Assembly: GCA_932294295.1 (NCBI GenBank)
Contig: OW028574.1
Span: 26,978,145-27,042,144, forward strand
Length of the DNA: 64,000 nt
Direction of reading: 5' to 3'
Source of the DNA: Alitta virens
Lineage: Eukaryota > Annelida > Polychaeta > Phyllodocida > Nereididae
Position 1 is the stretch's first letter; each line of letters opens with the position of its first letter. The position numbers and the translations under genes were made by a program. Shown here piece by piece: positions 7,914-21,339 of the stretch. The notes beneath the pieces are model-generated. The model saw nothing but the letters and a program-made list of their open reading frames with translations, was not told the DNA's origin and ran no database searches.

Positions 7914-9997
7914 ATGAAGTAGTAAGTAAGGTCCACTTAGCACAGCCAATGAGAGGCAGAGGACGAAGCGTGCATTATGATAGCCACGTGGGGCACTCTT
8001 GCTTAGCGGGGTCAAGGCCGTTGGAGAGGGCCAGGATGCTGACAAGAAAACTAACGACAACAACGCAACACCGAAGTTAAATACTCTATAATAGCCTTTT
8101 GGAACGAAGTGGCACAGTTAAATTATCAAGAGCACACAGCCATGTAGGAAGTGCACTAAGCAGTGAGATGCCAGACTCACACACCGCGCCGATTAAGCAG
8201 CAAGTCATGTCCACTTAGCACAGCCAATGAGAGGAAGAGGACGAAGCGTGCAATATGATAGCCACGTGGGGCAATCGTGCGTAGCGGTGTCAAGGCCGTT
8301 GTAGAGGGCCAGGATGCTGACAAGAAAACTAACGACAACAACGCGACACCAAAGTGAAACACTCTATAATAGCCTTATGTTAGTCACGTGGGGCACTCGT
8401 GCGTAGCGGGGTCAAGGCCGTTGTAGAGGGCCAGGATGCTGACAAGAAAACCAACGACAACAACGCAACACTAAAGTGAAATACTCTATAATAGCCTTAT
8501 GGAATGACGTGGCACAGTTAAATCATCAAGAGTACACACACAGCCATGTAGGAAGTGCACTTAGCAGTGAGATGCCAGACTCACAGACCGCGCCGATTAA
8601 GTAGTAAGGTAGGTCCACTTGGCACAGCCAATCAGAGGCAGAGGACGAAGCGTGCATTATGATAGCCACGTGGGGCACTCGTGCGTAGCGGGGTCAAGGC
8701 CGTTGCAGAGGGAAGTGCACTTAGCAGTGAGATGCCAGACTCACAGGCCGCGCCGATGAAGTAGTAAGTTAGGTCCGCTTAACACAGCCAATGAGAGGCA
8801 GAGGACGAAGCGTGCAATATGATAGCCACGTGGGGCACTCATGCGTAGCGGGGTAAAGGCCATTGTAGAGGGCCAGGATGCTGAAAAGAAAACTAACGAC
8901 AACAACGCAACACCGAAGTTAAATACTCTATAATAGCCTTTTGCAACGACGTGGCACAGTTAAATTATCAAAAGTACACACACAGCCATGTAGGAAGTGC
9001 ACTAAGCAGTGAGATGCCAGACTCGCAGACCGCGCCGATTAAGTAGTAAGGTAGGTCCACTTGGCACAGCCAATGAGAGGCAGAGGACGAAGCGTGCATT
9101 ATGATAGCCACGTGGGGCACTCGTGCGTAGCGGGGTCAAGGCCGTTGCAGAGAGCCAGGATGCTGACAAGAAAACAAACGACAACAACGCAACACCGAAG
9201 TGAAATACTCTATAGTAGCGTCAGGGAACGACGTGGCACAGTTAAATTATCAAGAGTACACAAAAATGTAGGAAGTGCACTTAGCAGTGAGATGCCAGAC
9301 TCACAGGCCGCGCCGATGAAGTAGTAAGTAAGGTCCACTTAGCACAGCCAATGAGAGGCAGAGGACGAAGCGTGCATTATGATAGCCACGTGGGGCACTC
9401 TTGCTTAGCGGGGTCAAGGCCGTTGGAGAGGGCCAGGATGCTGACAAGAAAACTAACGACAACAACGCAACACCGAAGTTAAATACTCTATAATAGCCTT
9501 TTGGAACGAAGTGGCACAGTTAAATTATCAAGAGCACACAGCCATGTAGGAAGTGCACTAAGCAGTGAGATGCCAGACTCACACACCGCGCCGATTAAGC
9601 AGCAAGTCATGTCCACTTAGCACAGCCAATGAGAGGAAGAGGACGAAGCGTGCAATATGATAGCCACGTGGGGCAATCGTGCGTAGCGGTGTCAAGGCCG
9701 TTGTAGAGGGCCAGGATGCTGACAAGAAAACTAACGACAACAACGCGACACCAAAGTGAAACACTCTATAATAGCCTTATGTTAGTCACGTGGGGCACTC
9801 GTGCGTAGCGGGGTCAAGGCCGTTGTAGAGGGCCAGGATGCTGACAAGAAAACCAACGACAACAACGCAACACTAAAGTGAAATACTCTATAATAGCCTT
9901 ATGGAATGACGTGGCACAGTTAAATCATCAAGAGTACACACACAGCCATGTAGGAAGTGCACTTAGCAGTGAGATGCCAGACTCACAGTCCGCGCCG
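7194..9997 (+). repeat. Tandem segmental duplication, 2 x 1402 bp
   Basis: H'-M-E-A-B at 7194-8595 and again at 8596-9997. The copies differ at the E closing (GCTCCG against GCGCCG) and at the B tail (CAGACCG against CAGTCCG), so one copy was later altered or came from another allele. Confidence 0.85.
7914..9315 (+). repeat. Round 4: A-B-H'-M-E (1402 bp)
   Basis: Unit starts: A 7914, B 8192, H' 8596, M 8756, E 9038. The B keeps TTAGCAG (near 8561) but ends CAGACCG, a G-type tail, and goes straight into H', so the switch from B to G' lies between about 8562 and 8587. Confidence 0.93.
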
Positions 9998-11795
9998 ATG
10001 AAGTAGTAAGGTAGGTGCACTTAGCACAGCCAATGAGAGGAAGAGGACGAAGCATGCATTATGATAACCACGTGGGGCACTCGTGCGTAGCGGGGTCAAG
10101 GCCGTTGCAGAGAGCCAGGATGCTGACAAGAAAACAAACGACAACAACGCAACACCGAAGTGAAATACTCTATAGTAGCGTCAGGGAACGACGTGACACA
10201 GTTAAATTATCAAGAGTACACAGCCATGTAGGAAGTGCACTTAGCAGTGAGATGCCAGACTCACAGACCGCGCCGATTAAGCAGCATGTTATGTCCACTT
10301 AGCACAGCCAATGAGAGGAAGAGGACGAAGCGTGCAATATGATAGCCACGAGGGGCACTCGTGCGTAGCGGTGTCAAGGCCGTTGTAGAGGGCCAGGATG
10401 CTGACAAGAAAACTAACGACAACAACGCGACACTAAAGTGAAACACTCTATAATAGCCTTATGTTAGTTACGTGGGGCACTCGTGCGTAGCAGGGTCAAG
10501 GCCGTTTTAGAGGGCCAGGATGCTGACAAGAAAACCAACGACAACAACGCAACACTAAAGTGAAATACTCTATAATAGCCTTATAGAATGACGTGGCACA
10601 GTTAAATTATCAAGAGTACACAGCCATGTAGGAAGTGCACTAAGCAGTGAGATGCCAGACTCACAGACCGCGCCGATTAAGTAGTAAGGTAGGTCCACTT
10701 GGCACAGCCAATCAGAGGCAGAGGACGAAGCGTGCATTATGATAGCCACATGGGGCACTCGTGCGTAGCGGGGTCAAGGCCGTTGCAGAGGGAAGTGCAC
10801 TTAGCAGTGAGATGCCAGACTCACACACCGCGCCGATTAAGCAGCAAGTTATGTCCAATTAGCACAGCCAATGAGAGGAAGAGGACGAAGCGTGCAATAT
10901 GATAGCCACGTGGGGCAATCGTGCGTAGCGGTGTCAAGGCCGTTTTAGAGGGCCAGGATGCCGACAAGAAAACTAACGACAACAACGCGACACCAAAGTG
11001 AAACACTCTATAATAGCCTTATGTTAGTCACGTGGGGCACTCGTGCGTAGCGGGGTCAAGGCCGTTGTAGAGGGCCAGGATGCTGACAAGAAAACCAACG
11101 ACAACAACGCAACACTAAAGTGAAATACTCTATAATAGCCTTATGGAATGACGTGGCACAGTTAAATCATCAAGAGTACACACACAGCCATGTAGGAAGT
11201 GCACTTAGCAGTGAGATGCCAGACTCACAGGCCGCGCCGATGAAGTAGTAAGGTAGGTGCACTTAGCACAGCCAATGAGAGGAAGAGGACGAAGCATGCA
11301 TTATGATAACCACGTGGGGCACTCGTGCGTAGCGGGGTCAAGGCCGTTGCAGAGAGCCAGGATGCTGACAAGAAAACAAACGACAACAACGCAACACCGA
11401 AGTTAAATACTCTATAATAGCCTTTAAGAACGAAGTGGCCCAGTTAAATTATCAAGAGTACACAGTCATGTAGGACGTGCACTTAGCAGTGAGATGCCAG
11501 ACTCACAGACCGCGCCGATTAAGCAGCAAGTTATGTCCACTTAGCACAGCCAATGAGAGGAAGAGGACGAAGCGTGCAATATGATAGCCACGTGGGGCAC
11601 TCGTGCGTAGCGGGGTCAAGGCCGTTGCAGAGAGCCAGGATGCTGACAAGAAAACAAACGACAACAACGCAACACCGAAGTGAAATACTCTATAGTAGCG
11701 TCAGGGAACGACGTGGCACAGTTAAATTATCAAGAGTACACAAAAATGTAGGAAGTGCACTTAGCAGTGAGATGCCAGACTCACAGGCCGCGCCG
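9316..11795 (+). repeat. Round 5: A-B-F-Ga-H-I-J-K/E (2480 bp)
   Basis: Unit starts: A 9316, B 9594, F 9998, Ga 10276, H 10676, I 10836, J 11240, K/E 11518. The K/E chimera closes the round early, skipping L-G'-H'-M. Confidence 0.93.
11518..11795 (+). repeat. Chimeric unit K/E (also 12916-13193)
   Basis: Head is K-like (AAGCAGCAAGTTATG, GCAATATG), tail is E-like (GCAGAGAGCC, TATAGTAGCG, CACAAAAATG). The switch lies in about 50 bp of sequence common to both types, roughly 11581-11632. It restores a full 278-bp unit from a 160-bp partner. Confidence 0.9.
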
Positions 11796-13193
11796 ATGAA
11801 GTAGTAAGTAAGGTCCACTTAGCACAGCCAATGAGAGGCAGAGGACGAAGCGTGCATTATGATAGCCACGTGGGGCACTCTTGCTTAGCGGGGTCAAGGC
11901 CGTTGGAGAGGGCCAGGATGCTGACAAGAAAACTAACGACAACAACGCAACACCGAAGTTAAATACTCTATAATAGCCTTTTGGAACGAAGTGGCACAGT
12001 TAAATTATCAAGAGCACACAGCCATGTAGGAAGTGCACTAAGCAGTGAGATGCCAGACTCACACACCGCGCCGATTAAGCAGCAAGTCATGTCCACTTAG
12101 CACAGCCAATGAGAGGAAGAGGACGAAGCGTGCAATATGATAGCCACGTGGGGCAATCGTGCGTAGCGGTGTCAAGGCCGTTGCAGAGGGAAGTGCACTT
12201 AGCAGTGAGATGCCAGACTCACACACCGCGCCGATTAAGCAGCAAGTTATGTCCAATTAGCACAGCCAATGAGAGGAAGAGGACGAAGCGTGCAATATGA
12301 TAGCCACGTGGGGCAATCGTGCGTAGCGGTGTCAAGGCCGTTTTAGAGGGCCAGGATGCCGACAAGAAAACTAACGACAACAACGCGACACCAAAGTGAA
12401 ACACTCTATAATAGCCTTATGTTAGTCACGTGGGGCACTCGTGCGTAGCGGGGTCAAGGCCGTTGTAGAGGGCCAGGATGCTGACAAGAAAACCAACGAC
12501 AACAACGCAACACTAAAGTGAAATACTCTATAATAGCCTTATGGAATGACGTGGCACAGTTAAATCATCAAGAGTACACACACAGCCATGTAGGAAGTGC
12601 ACTTAGCAGTGAGATGCCAGACTCACAGGCCGCGCCGATGAAGTAGTAAGGTAGGTGCACTTAGCACAGCCAATGAGAGGAAGAGGACGAAGCATGCATT
12701 ATGATAACCACGTGGGGCACTCGTGCGTAGCGGGGTCAAGGCCGTTGCAGAGAGCCAGGATGCTGACAAGAAAACAAACGACAACAACGCAACACCGAAG
12801 TTAAATACTCTATAATAGCCTTTAAGAACGAAGTGGCCCAGTTAAATTATCAAGAGTACACAGTCATGTAGGACGTGCACTTAGCAGTGAGATGCCAGAC
12901 TCACAGACCGCGCCGATTAAGCAGCAAGTTATGTCCACTTAGCACAGCCAATGAGAGGAAGAGGACGAAGCGTGCAATATGATAGCCACGTGGGGCACTC
13001 GTGCGTAGCGGGGTCAAGGCCGTTGCAGAGAGCCAGGATGCTGACAAGAAAACAAACGACAACAACGCAACACCGAAGTGAAATACTCTATAGTAGCGTC
13101 AGGGAACGACGTGGCACAGTTAAATTATCAAGAGTACACAAAAATGTAGGAAGTGCACTTAGCAGTGAGATGCCAGACTCACAGGCCGCGCCG
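11796..13193 (+). repeat. Round 6: A-B/H-I-J-K/E (1398 bp)
   Basis: Unit starts: A 11796, B/H 12074, I 12234, J 12638, K/E 12916. A second copy of the I-J-K/E-A stretch of round 5, entered through the B/H chimera. Confidence 0.93.
12074..12233 (+). repeat. Chimeric unit B/H (160 bp)
   Basis: B head (AAGTCATG, CAATCG, GCGGTGTC) switching to H (GCAGAGGGAAGTGC, CACACACCG). B and H differ at 12170 and 12184, so the exchange is inside the 13 bp 12171-12183. Confidence 0.9.
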
Positions 13194-16100
13194 ATGAAGT
13201 AGTAAGTAAGGTCCACTTAGCACAGCCAATGAGAGGCAGAGGACGAAGCGTGCATTATGATAGCCACGTGGGGCACTCTTGCTTAGCGGGGTCAAGGCCG
13301 TTGGAGAGGGCCAGGATGCTGACAAGAAAACTAACGACAACAACGCAACACCGAAGTTAAATACTCTATAATAGCCTTTTGGAACGAAGTGGCACAGTTA
13401 AATTATCAAGAGCACACAGCCATGTAGGAAGTGCACTAAGCAGTGAGATGCCAGACTCACACACCGCGCCGATTAAGCAGCAAGTCATGTCCACTTAGCA
13501 CAGCCAATGAGAGGAAGAGGACGAAGCGTGCAATATGATAGCCACGTGGGGCAATCGTGCGTAGCGGTGTCAAGGCCGTTGTAGAGGGCCAGGATGCTGA
13601 CAAGAAAACTAACGACAACAACGCGACACCAAAGTGAAACACTCTATAATAGCCTTATGTTAGTCACGTGGGGCACTCGTGCGTAGCGGGGTCAAGGCCG
13701 TTGTAGAGGGCCAGGATGCTGACAAGAAAACCAACGACAACAACGCAACACTAAAGTGAAATACTCTATAATAGCCTTATGGAATGACGTGGCACAGTTA
13801 AATCATCAAGAGTACACACACAGCCATGTAGGAAGTGCACTTAGCAGTGAGATGCCAGACTCACAGTCCGCGCCGATGAAGTAGTAAGGTAGGTGCACTT
13901 AGCACAGCCAATGAGAGGAAGAGGACGAAGCATGCATTATGATAACCACGTGGGGCACTCGTGCGTAGCGGGGTCAAGGCCGTTGCAGAGAGCCAGGATG
14001 CTGACAAGAAAACAAACGACAACAACGCAACACCGAAGTGAAATACTCTATAGTAGCGTCAGGGAACGACGTGACACAGTTAAATTATCAAGAGTACACA
14101 GCCATGTAGGAAGTGCACTTAGCAGTGAGATGCCAGACTCACAGACCGCGCCGATTAAGCAGCATGTTATGTCCACTTAGCACAGCCAATGAGAGGAAGA
14201 GGACGAAGCGTGCAATATGATAGCCACGAGGGGCACTCGTGCGTAGCGGTGTCAAGGCCGTTGTAGAGGGCCAGGATGCTGACAAGAAAACTAACGACAA
14301 CAACGCGACACTAAAGTGAAACACTCTATAATAGCCTTATGTTAGTTACGTGGGGCACTCGTGCGTAGCAGGGTCAAGGCCGTTTTAGAGGGCCAGGATG
14401 CTGACAAGAAAACCAACGACAACAACGCAACACTAAAGTGAAATACTCTATAATAGCCTTATAGAATGACGTGGCACAGTTAAATTATCAAGAGTACACA
14501 GCCATGTAGGAAGTGCACTAAGCAGTGAGATGCCAGACTCACAGACCGCGCCGATTAAGTAGTAAGGTAGGTCCACTTGGCACAGCCAATCAGAGGCAGA
14601 GGACGAAGCGTGCATTATGATAGCCACATGGGGCACTCGTGCGTAGCGGGGTCAAGGCCGTTGCAGAGGGAAGTGCACTTAGCAGTGAGATGCCAGACTC
14701 ACACACCGCGCCGATTAAGCAGCAAGTTATGTCCAATTAGCACAGCCAATGAGAGGAAGAGGACGAAGCGTGCAATATGATAGCCACGTGGGGCAATCGT
14801 GCGTAGCGGTGTCAAGGCCGTTTTAGAGGGCCAGGATGCCGACAAGAAAACTAACGACAACAACGCGACACCAAAGTGAAACACTCTATAATAGCCTTAT
14901 GTTAGTCACGTGGGGCACTCGTGCGTAGCGGGGTCAAGGCCGTTGTAGAGGGCCAGGATGCTGACAAGAAAACCAACGACAACAACGCAACACTAAAGTG
15001 AAATACTCTATAATAGCCTTATGGAATGACGTGGCACAGTTAAATCATCAAGAGTACACACACAGCCATGTAGGAAGTGCACTTAGCAGTGAGATGCCAG
15101 ACTCACAGGCCGCGCCGATGAAGTAGTAAGGTAGGTGCACTTAGCACAGCCAATGAGAGGAAGAGGACGAAGCATGCATTATGATAACCACGTGGGGCAC
15201 TCGTGCGTAGCGGGGTCAAGGCCGTTGCAGAGAGCCAGGATGCTGACAAGAAAACAAACGACAACAACGCAACACCGAAGTTAAATACTCTATAAAAGCC
15301 TTTAAGAACGAAGTGGCCCAGTTAAATTATCAAGAGTACACAGTCATGTAGGACGTGCACTTAGCAGTGAGATGCCAGACTCACAGACCGCGCCGATTAA
15401 GCAGCAAGTTATGTCCACTTAGCACAGCCAATGAGAGGAAGAGGACGAAGCGTGCAATATGATAGCCACGTGGGGCACTCGTGCGTAGCGGGGTCAAGGC
15501 CGTTGCAGAGGGAAGTGCACTTAGCAGTGAGATGCCAGACTCACAGGCCGCGCCGATGAAGTAGTAAGTTAGGTCCACTTAGCACAGCCAATGAGAGGCA
15601 GAGGACGAAGCGTGCAATATGATAGCCACGTGGGGCACTCGTGCGTAGCGGTATCAAGGCCGTTGTAGAGGGCCAGGATGCTGACAAGAAAACTAACGAC
15701 AACAACGCGACACCGAAGTGAAATACTCTATAGTAGCGTCAGGGAACGACGTGACACAGTTAAATTATCAAGAGTACACAGCCATGTAGGAAGTGCACTT
15801 AGCAGTGAGATGCCAGACTCACAGACCGCGCCGTTTAAGCAGCATGTTATGTCCACTTAGCACAGCCAATGAGAGGAAGAGGACGAAGCGTGCAATATGA
15901 TAGCCACGAGGGGCACTCGTGCGTAGCGGTGTCAAGGCCGTTGTAGAGGGCCAGGATGCTGACAAGAAAACTAACGACAACAACGCGACACTAAAGTGAA
16001 ACACTCTATAATAGCCTTATGTTAGTCACGTGGGGCACTCGTGCGTAGCAGGGTCAAGGCCGTTGTAGAGGGCCAGGATGCTGACAAGAAAACCAACGAC

Positions 16101-16953
16101 AACAACGCAACACTAAAGTGAAATACTCTATAATAGCCTTATAGAATGACGTGGCACAGTTAAATTATCAAGAGTACACAGCCATGTAGGAAGTGCACTA
16201 AGCAGTGAGATGCCAGACTCACAGACCGCGCCGATTAAGTAGTAAGGTAGGTCCACTTGGCACAGCCAATCAGAGGCAGAGGACGAAGCGTGCATTATGA
16301 TAGCCACGTGGGGCACTCGTGCGTAGCGGGGTCAAGGCCGTTGCAGAGGGAAGTGCACTTAGCAGTGAGATGCCAGACTCACAGGCCGCGCCGATGAAGT
16401 AGTAAGTTAGGTCCGCTTAACACAGCCAATGAGAGGCAGAGGACGAAGCGTGCAATATGATAGCCACGTGGGGCACTCATGCGTAGCGGGGTAAAGGCCA
16501 TTGTAGAGGGCCAGGATGCTGAAAAGAAAACTAACGACAACAACGCAACACCGAAGTTAAATACTCTATAATAGCCTTTTGCAACGACGTGGCACAGTTA
16601 AATTATCAAAAGTACACACACAGCCATGTAGGAAGTGCACTAAGCAGTGAGATGCCAGACTCGCAGACCGCGCCGATTAAGTAGTAAGGTAGGTCCACTT
16701 GGCACAGCCAATGAGAGGCAGAGGACGAAGCGTGCATTATGATAGCCACGTGGGGCACTCGTGCGTAGCGGGGTCAAGGCCGTTGCAGAGAGCCAGGATG
16801 CTGACAAGAAAACAAACGACAACAACGCAACACCGAAGTGAAATACTCTATAGTAGCGTCAGGGAACGACGTGGCACAGTTAAATTATCAAGAGTACACA
16901 AAAATGTAGGAAGTGCACTTAGCAGTGAGATGCCAGACTCACAGGCCGCGCCG
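13194..16953 (+). repeat. Round 7: complete 13-unit round (3760 bp)
   Basis: Unit starts: A 13194, B 13472, F 13876, Ga 14154, H 14554, I 14714, J 15118, K 15396, L 15556, G' 15834, H' 16234, M 16394, E 16676. J has TATAAAAGCC (base 15296), found again only in the G/J chimera at 24224 (base 24402). Confidence 0.95.
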
Positions 16954-17913
16954 ATGAAGTAGTAAGTAAGGTCCACTTAGCACAGCCAATGAGAGGCAGA
17001 GGACGAAGCGTGCATTATGATAGCCACGTGGGGCACTCTTGCTTAGCGGGGTCAAGGCCGTTGGAGAGGGCCAGGATGCTGACAAGAAAACTAACGACAA
17101 CAACGCAACACCGAAGTTAAATACTCTATAATAGCCTTTTGGAACGAAGTGGCACAGTTAAATTATCAAGAGCACACAGCCATGTAGGAAGTGCACTAAG
17201 CAGTGAGATGCCAGACTCACACACCGCGCCGATTAAGCAGCAAGTCATGTCCACTTAGCACAGCCAATGAGAGGAAGAGGACGAAGCGTGCAATATGATA
17301 GCCACGTGGGGCAATCGTGCGTAGCGGTGTCAAGGCCGTTGTAGAGGGCCAGGATGCTGACAAGAAAACTAACGACAACAACGCGACACCAAAGTGAAAC
17401 ACTCTATAATAGCCTTATGTTAGTCACGTGGGGCACTCGTGCGTAGCGGGGTCAAGGCCGTTGTAGAGGGCCAGGATGCTGACAAGAAAACCAACGACAA
17501 CAACGCAACACTAAAGTGAAATACTCTATAATAGCCTTATGGAATGACGTGGCACAGTTAAATCATCAAAAGTACACACACAGCCATGTAGGAAGTGCAC
17601 TAAGCAGTGAGATGCCAGACTTGCAGACCGCGCCGATTAAGTAGTAAGGTAGGTCCACTTGGCACAGCCAATGAGAGGCAGAGGACGAAGCGTGCATTAT
17701 GATAGCCACGTGGGGCACTCGTGCGTAGCGGGGTCAAGGCCGTTGCAGAGAGCCAGGATGCTGACAAGAAAACAAACGACAACAACGCAACACCGAAGTG
17801 AAATACTCTATAGTAGCGTCAGGGAACGACGTGGCACAGTTAAATTATCAAGAGTACACAAAAATGTAGGAAGTGCACTTAGCAGTGAGATGCCAGACTC
17901 ACAGGCCGCGCCG
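16954..17913 (+). repeat. Round 8: A-B/D-E (960 bp)
   Basis: Unit starts: A 16954, B/D 17232, E 17636. The shortest round. It joins the A-B context to the D-E-A' context through a chimeric 404-bp unit. Confidence 0.93.
17232..17635 (+). repeat. Chimeric unit B/D (404 bp)
   Basis: Two B cassettes and AAATCATC (B mark at 17564), then CAAAAG (D mark at 17570), CACTAAGCAG and GACTTGCAG. The switch is between 17565 and 17569. The D at 26742 has the same AAATCATCAAAAG combination, so this recombinant sequence has spread. Confidence 0.88.
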
Positions 17914-19548
17914 ATGAAGTAGTAAGTAAGGTCCACTTAGCACAGCCAATGAGAGGCAGAGGACGAAGCGTGCATTATGATAGCCACGTGGGGCACTCGT
18001 GCGTAGCGGGGTCAAGGCCGTTGGAGAGGGCCAGGATGCTGACAAGAAAACTAACGACAACAACGCAACACCGAAGTTAAATACTCTATAATAGCCTTTT
18101 GGAACGAAGTGGCACAGTTAAATTATCAAGAGTACACAGCCATGTAGGAAGTGCACTTAGCAGACTCACACACCGCGCCGATTAAGCAGCAAGTTATGTC
18201 CACTTAGCACAGCCAATGAGAGGAAGAGGACGAAGCGTGCAATATGATAGCCACGTGGGGCAATCGTGCGTAGCGGTGTCAAGGCCGTTGTAGAGGGCCA
18301 GGATGCTGACAAGAAAACTAACGACAACAACGCGACACCAAAGTGAAACACTCTATAATAGCCTTATGTTAGTCACGTGGGGCACTCGTGCGTAGCGGGG
18401 TCAAGGCCGTTGTAGAGGGCCAGGATGCTGACAAGAAAACCAACGACAACAACGCAACACTAAAGTGAAATACTCTATAATAGCCTTATGGAATGACGTG
18501 GCACAGTTAAATCATCAAGAGTACACACACAGCCATGTAGGAAGTGCACTTAGCAGTGAGATGCCAGACTCACAGGCAGCGCCGATGAAGTAGTAAGGTA
18601 GGTGCACTTAGCACAGCCAATGAGAGGAAGAGGACGAAGCATGCATTATGATAACCACGTGGGGCACTCGTGCGTAGCGGGGTCAAGGCCGTTGCAGAGA
18701 GCCAGGATGCTGACAAGAAAACAAACGACAACAACGCAACACCGAAGTGAAATACTCTATAATAGCCTTATGTTAGTCACGTGGGGCACTCGTGCGTAGC
18801 GGGGTCAAGGCCGTTGTAGAGGGCCAGGATGCTGACAAGAAAACCAACGACAACAACGCAACACTAAAGTGAAATACTCTATAATAGCCTTATGGAATGA
18901 CGTGGCACAGTTAAATCATCAAGAGTACACACACAGCCATGTAGGAAGTGCACTTAGCAGTGAGATGCCAGACTCACAGGCCGCGCCGATGAAGTAGTAA
19001 GGTAGGTGCACTTAGCACAGCCAATGAGAGGAAGAGGACGAAGCATGCATTATGATAACCACGTGGGGCACTCGTGCGTAGCGGGGTCAAGGCCGTTGCA
19101 GAGAGCCAGGATGCTGACAAGAAAACAAACGACAACAACGCAACACCGAAGTGAAATACTCTATAATAGCCTTTTGCAACGACGTGGCACAGTTAAATTA
19201 TCAAAAGTACACACACAGCCATGTAGGAAGTGCACTAAGCAGTGAGATGCCAGACTTGCAGACCGCGCCGATTAAGTAGTAAGGTAGGTCCACTTGGCAC
19301 AGCCAATGAGAGGAAGAGGACGAAGCGTGCATTATGATAGCCACGTGGGGCACTCGTGCGTAGCGGGGTCAAGGCCGTTGCAGAGAGCCAGGATGCTGAC
19401 AAGAAAACAAACGACAACAACGCAACACCGAAGTGAAATACTCTATAGTAGCGTCAGGGAACGACGTGGCACAGTTAAATTATCAAGAGTACACAAAAAT
19501 GTAGGAAGTGCACTTAGCAGTGAGATGCCAGACTCACAGGCCGCGCCG
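17914..19548 (+). repeat. Round 9: A'-B-C-D-E (1635 bp)
   Basis: Unit starts: A' 17914, B 18181, C 18585, D 18989, E 19271. The B ends CAGGCAGCGCC, a private change. The E at 17636 and the E at 19271 are 1635 bp apart, as are 47284 and 48919. Confidence 0.94.
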
Positions 19549-21339
19549 ATGAAGTAGTAAGTAAGGTCCACTTAGCACAGCCAATGAGAGGCAGAGGACG
19601 AAGCGTGCATTATGATAGCCACGTGGGGCACTCGTGCGTAGCGGGGTCAAGGCCGTTGGAGAGGGCCAGGATGCTGACAAGAAAACTAACGACAACAACG
19701 CAACACCGAAGTTAAATACTCTATAATAGCCTTTTGGAACGAAGTGGCACAGTTAAATTATCAAGAGTACACAGCCATGTAGGAAGTGCACTTAGCAGAC
19801 TCACACACCGCGCCGATTAAGCAGCAAGTTATGTCCACTTAGCACAGCCAATGAGAGGAAGAGGACGACGCGTGCAATATGATAGCCACGTGGGGCAATC
19901 GTGCGTAGCGGTGTCAAGGCCGTTGTAGAGGGCCAGGATGCTGACAAGAAAACTAACGACAACAACGCGACACCAAAGTGAAACACTCTATAATAGCCTT
20001 ATGTTAGTCACGTGGGGCACTCGTGCGTAGCGGGGTCAAGGCCGTTGTAGAGGGCCAGGATGCTGACAAGAAAACCAACGACAACAACGCAACACTAAAG
20101 TGAAATACTCTATAATAGCCTTATGGAATGACGTGGCACAGTTAAATCATCAAGAGTACACACACAGCCATGTAGGAAGTGCACTTAGCAGTGAAATGCC
20201 AGACTCACAGGCCGCGCCGATGAAGTAGTAAGGTAGGTGCACTTAGCACAGCCAATGAGAGGAAGAGGACGAAGCATGCATTATGATAACCACGTGGGGC
20301 ACTCGTGCGTAGCGGGGTCAAGGCCGTTGCAGAGAGCCAGGATGCTGACAAGAAAACAAACGACAACAACGCAACACCGAAGTGAAATACTCTATAGTAG
20401 CGTCAGGGAACGACGTGACACAGTTAAATTATCAAGAGTACACAGCCATGTAGGAAGTGCACTTAGCAGTGAGATGCCAGACTCACAGACCGCGCCGATT
20501 AAGCAGCATGTTATGTCCACTTAGCACAGCCAATGAGAGGAAGAGGACGAAGCGTGCAATATGATAGCCACGAGGGGCACTCGTGCGTAGCGGTGTCAAG
20601 GCCGTTGTAGAGGGCCAGGATGCTGACAAGAAAACTAACGACAACAACGCGACACTAAAGTGAAACACTCTATAATAGCCTTATGTTAGTCACGTGTGGC
20701 ACTCGTGCGTAGCAGGGTCAAGGCCGTTGTAGAGGGCCAGGATGCTGACAAGAAAACCAACGACAACAACGCAACACTAAAGTGAAATACTCTATAATAG
20801 CCTTATAGAATGACGTGGCACAGTTAAATTATCAAGAGTACACAGCCATGTAGGAAGTGCACTAAGCAGTGAGATGCCAGACTCACAGACCGCGCCGATT
20901 AAGTAGTAAGGTAGGTCCACTTGGCACAGCCAATCAGAGGCAGAGGACGAAGCGTGCATTATGATAGCCACGTGGGGCACTCGTGCGTAGCGAGGTCAAG
21001 GCCGTTGCAGAGGGAAGTGCACTTAGCAGTGAGATGCCAGACTCACAGGCCGCGCCGATGAAGTAGTAAGTTAGGTCCGCTTAACACAGCCAATGAGAGG
21101 CAGAGGACGAAGCGTGCAATATGATAGCCACGTGGGGCACTCATGCGTAGCGGGGTCAAGGCCATTGTAGAGGGCCAGGATGCTGAAAAGAAAACTAACG
21201 ACAACAACGCAACACCGAAGTTAAATACTCTATAATAGCCTTTTGCAACGACGTGGCACAGTTAAATTATCAAAAGTACACACACAGCCATGTAGGAAGT
21301 GCACTAAGCAGTGAGATGCCAGACTCGCAGACCGCGCCG
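19549..21339 (+). repeat. Round 10: A'-B-F-Gb-H'-M, E missing (1791 bp)
   Basis: Unit starts: A' 19549, B 19816, F 20220, Gb 20498, H' 20898, M 21058. Gb has CACGTGTGG, a private change. M is joined directly to an A-like unit, the only place where E is skipped after M. Confidence 0.94.

Larger units (their letters stand above)
3560..8595 (+). repeat. Tandem segmental duplication, 2 x 2518 bp
   Basis: J-K-L-G'-H'-M-E-A-B at 3560-6077 is followed by the same nine units at 6078-8595. Three rare substitutions recur at exactly +2518: 3631/6149 (ATAACAACG), 4015/6533 (GTTAGATCC) and 5392/7910 (GCTCCG). These forms occur nowhere else that I saw. Only the tail of the last B differs, because it is fused to the next event. 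Confidence 0.93.
10780..13570 (+). repeat. Tandem segmental duplication, 2 x 1398 bp
   Basis: H(3' part)-I-J-K/E-A-B(5' part) occurs twice. I, J, K/E and A start at 10836, 11240, 11518 and 11796, then at 12234, 12638, 12916 and 13194, each +1398. The K/E chimera is present in both copies, so it arose first. The join is the B/H chimera at 12171-12183. Outer edges are approximate. Confidence 0.9.
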
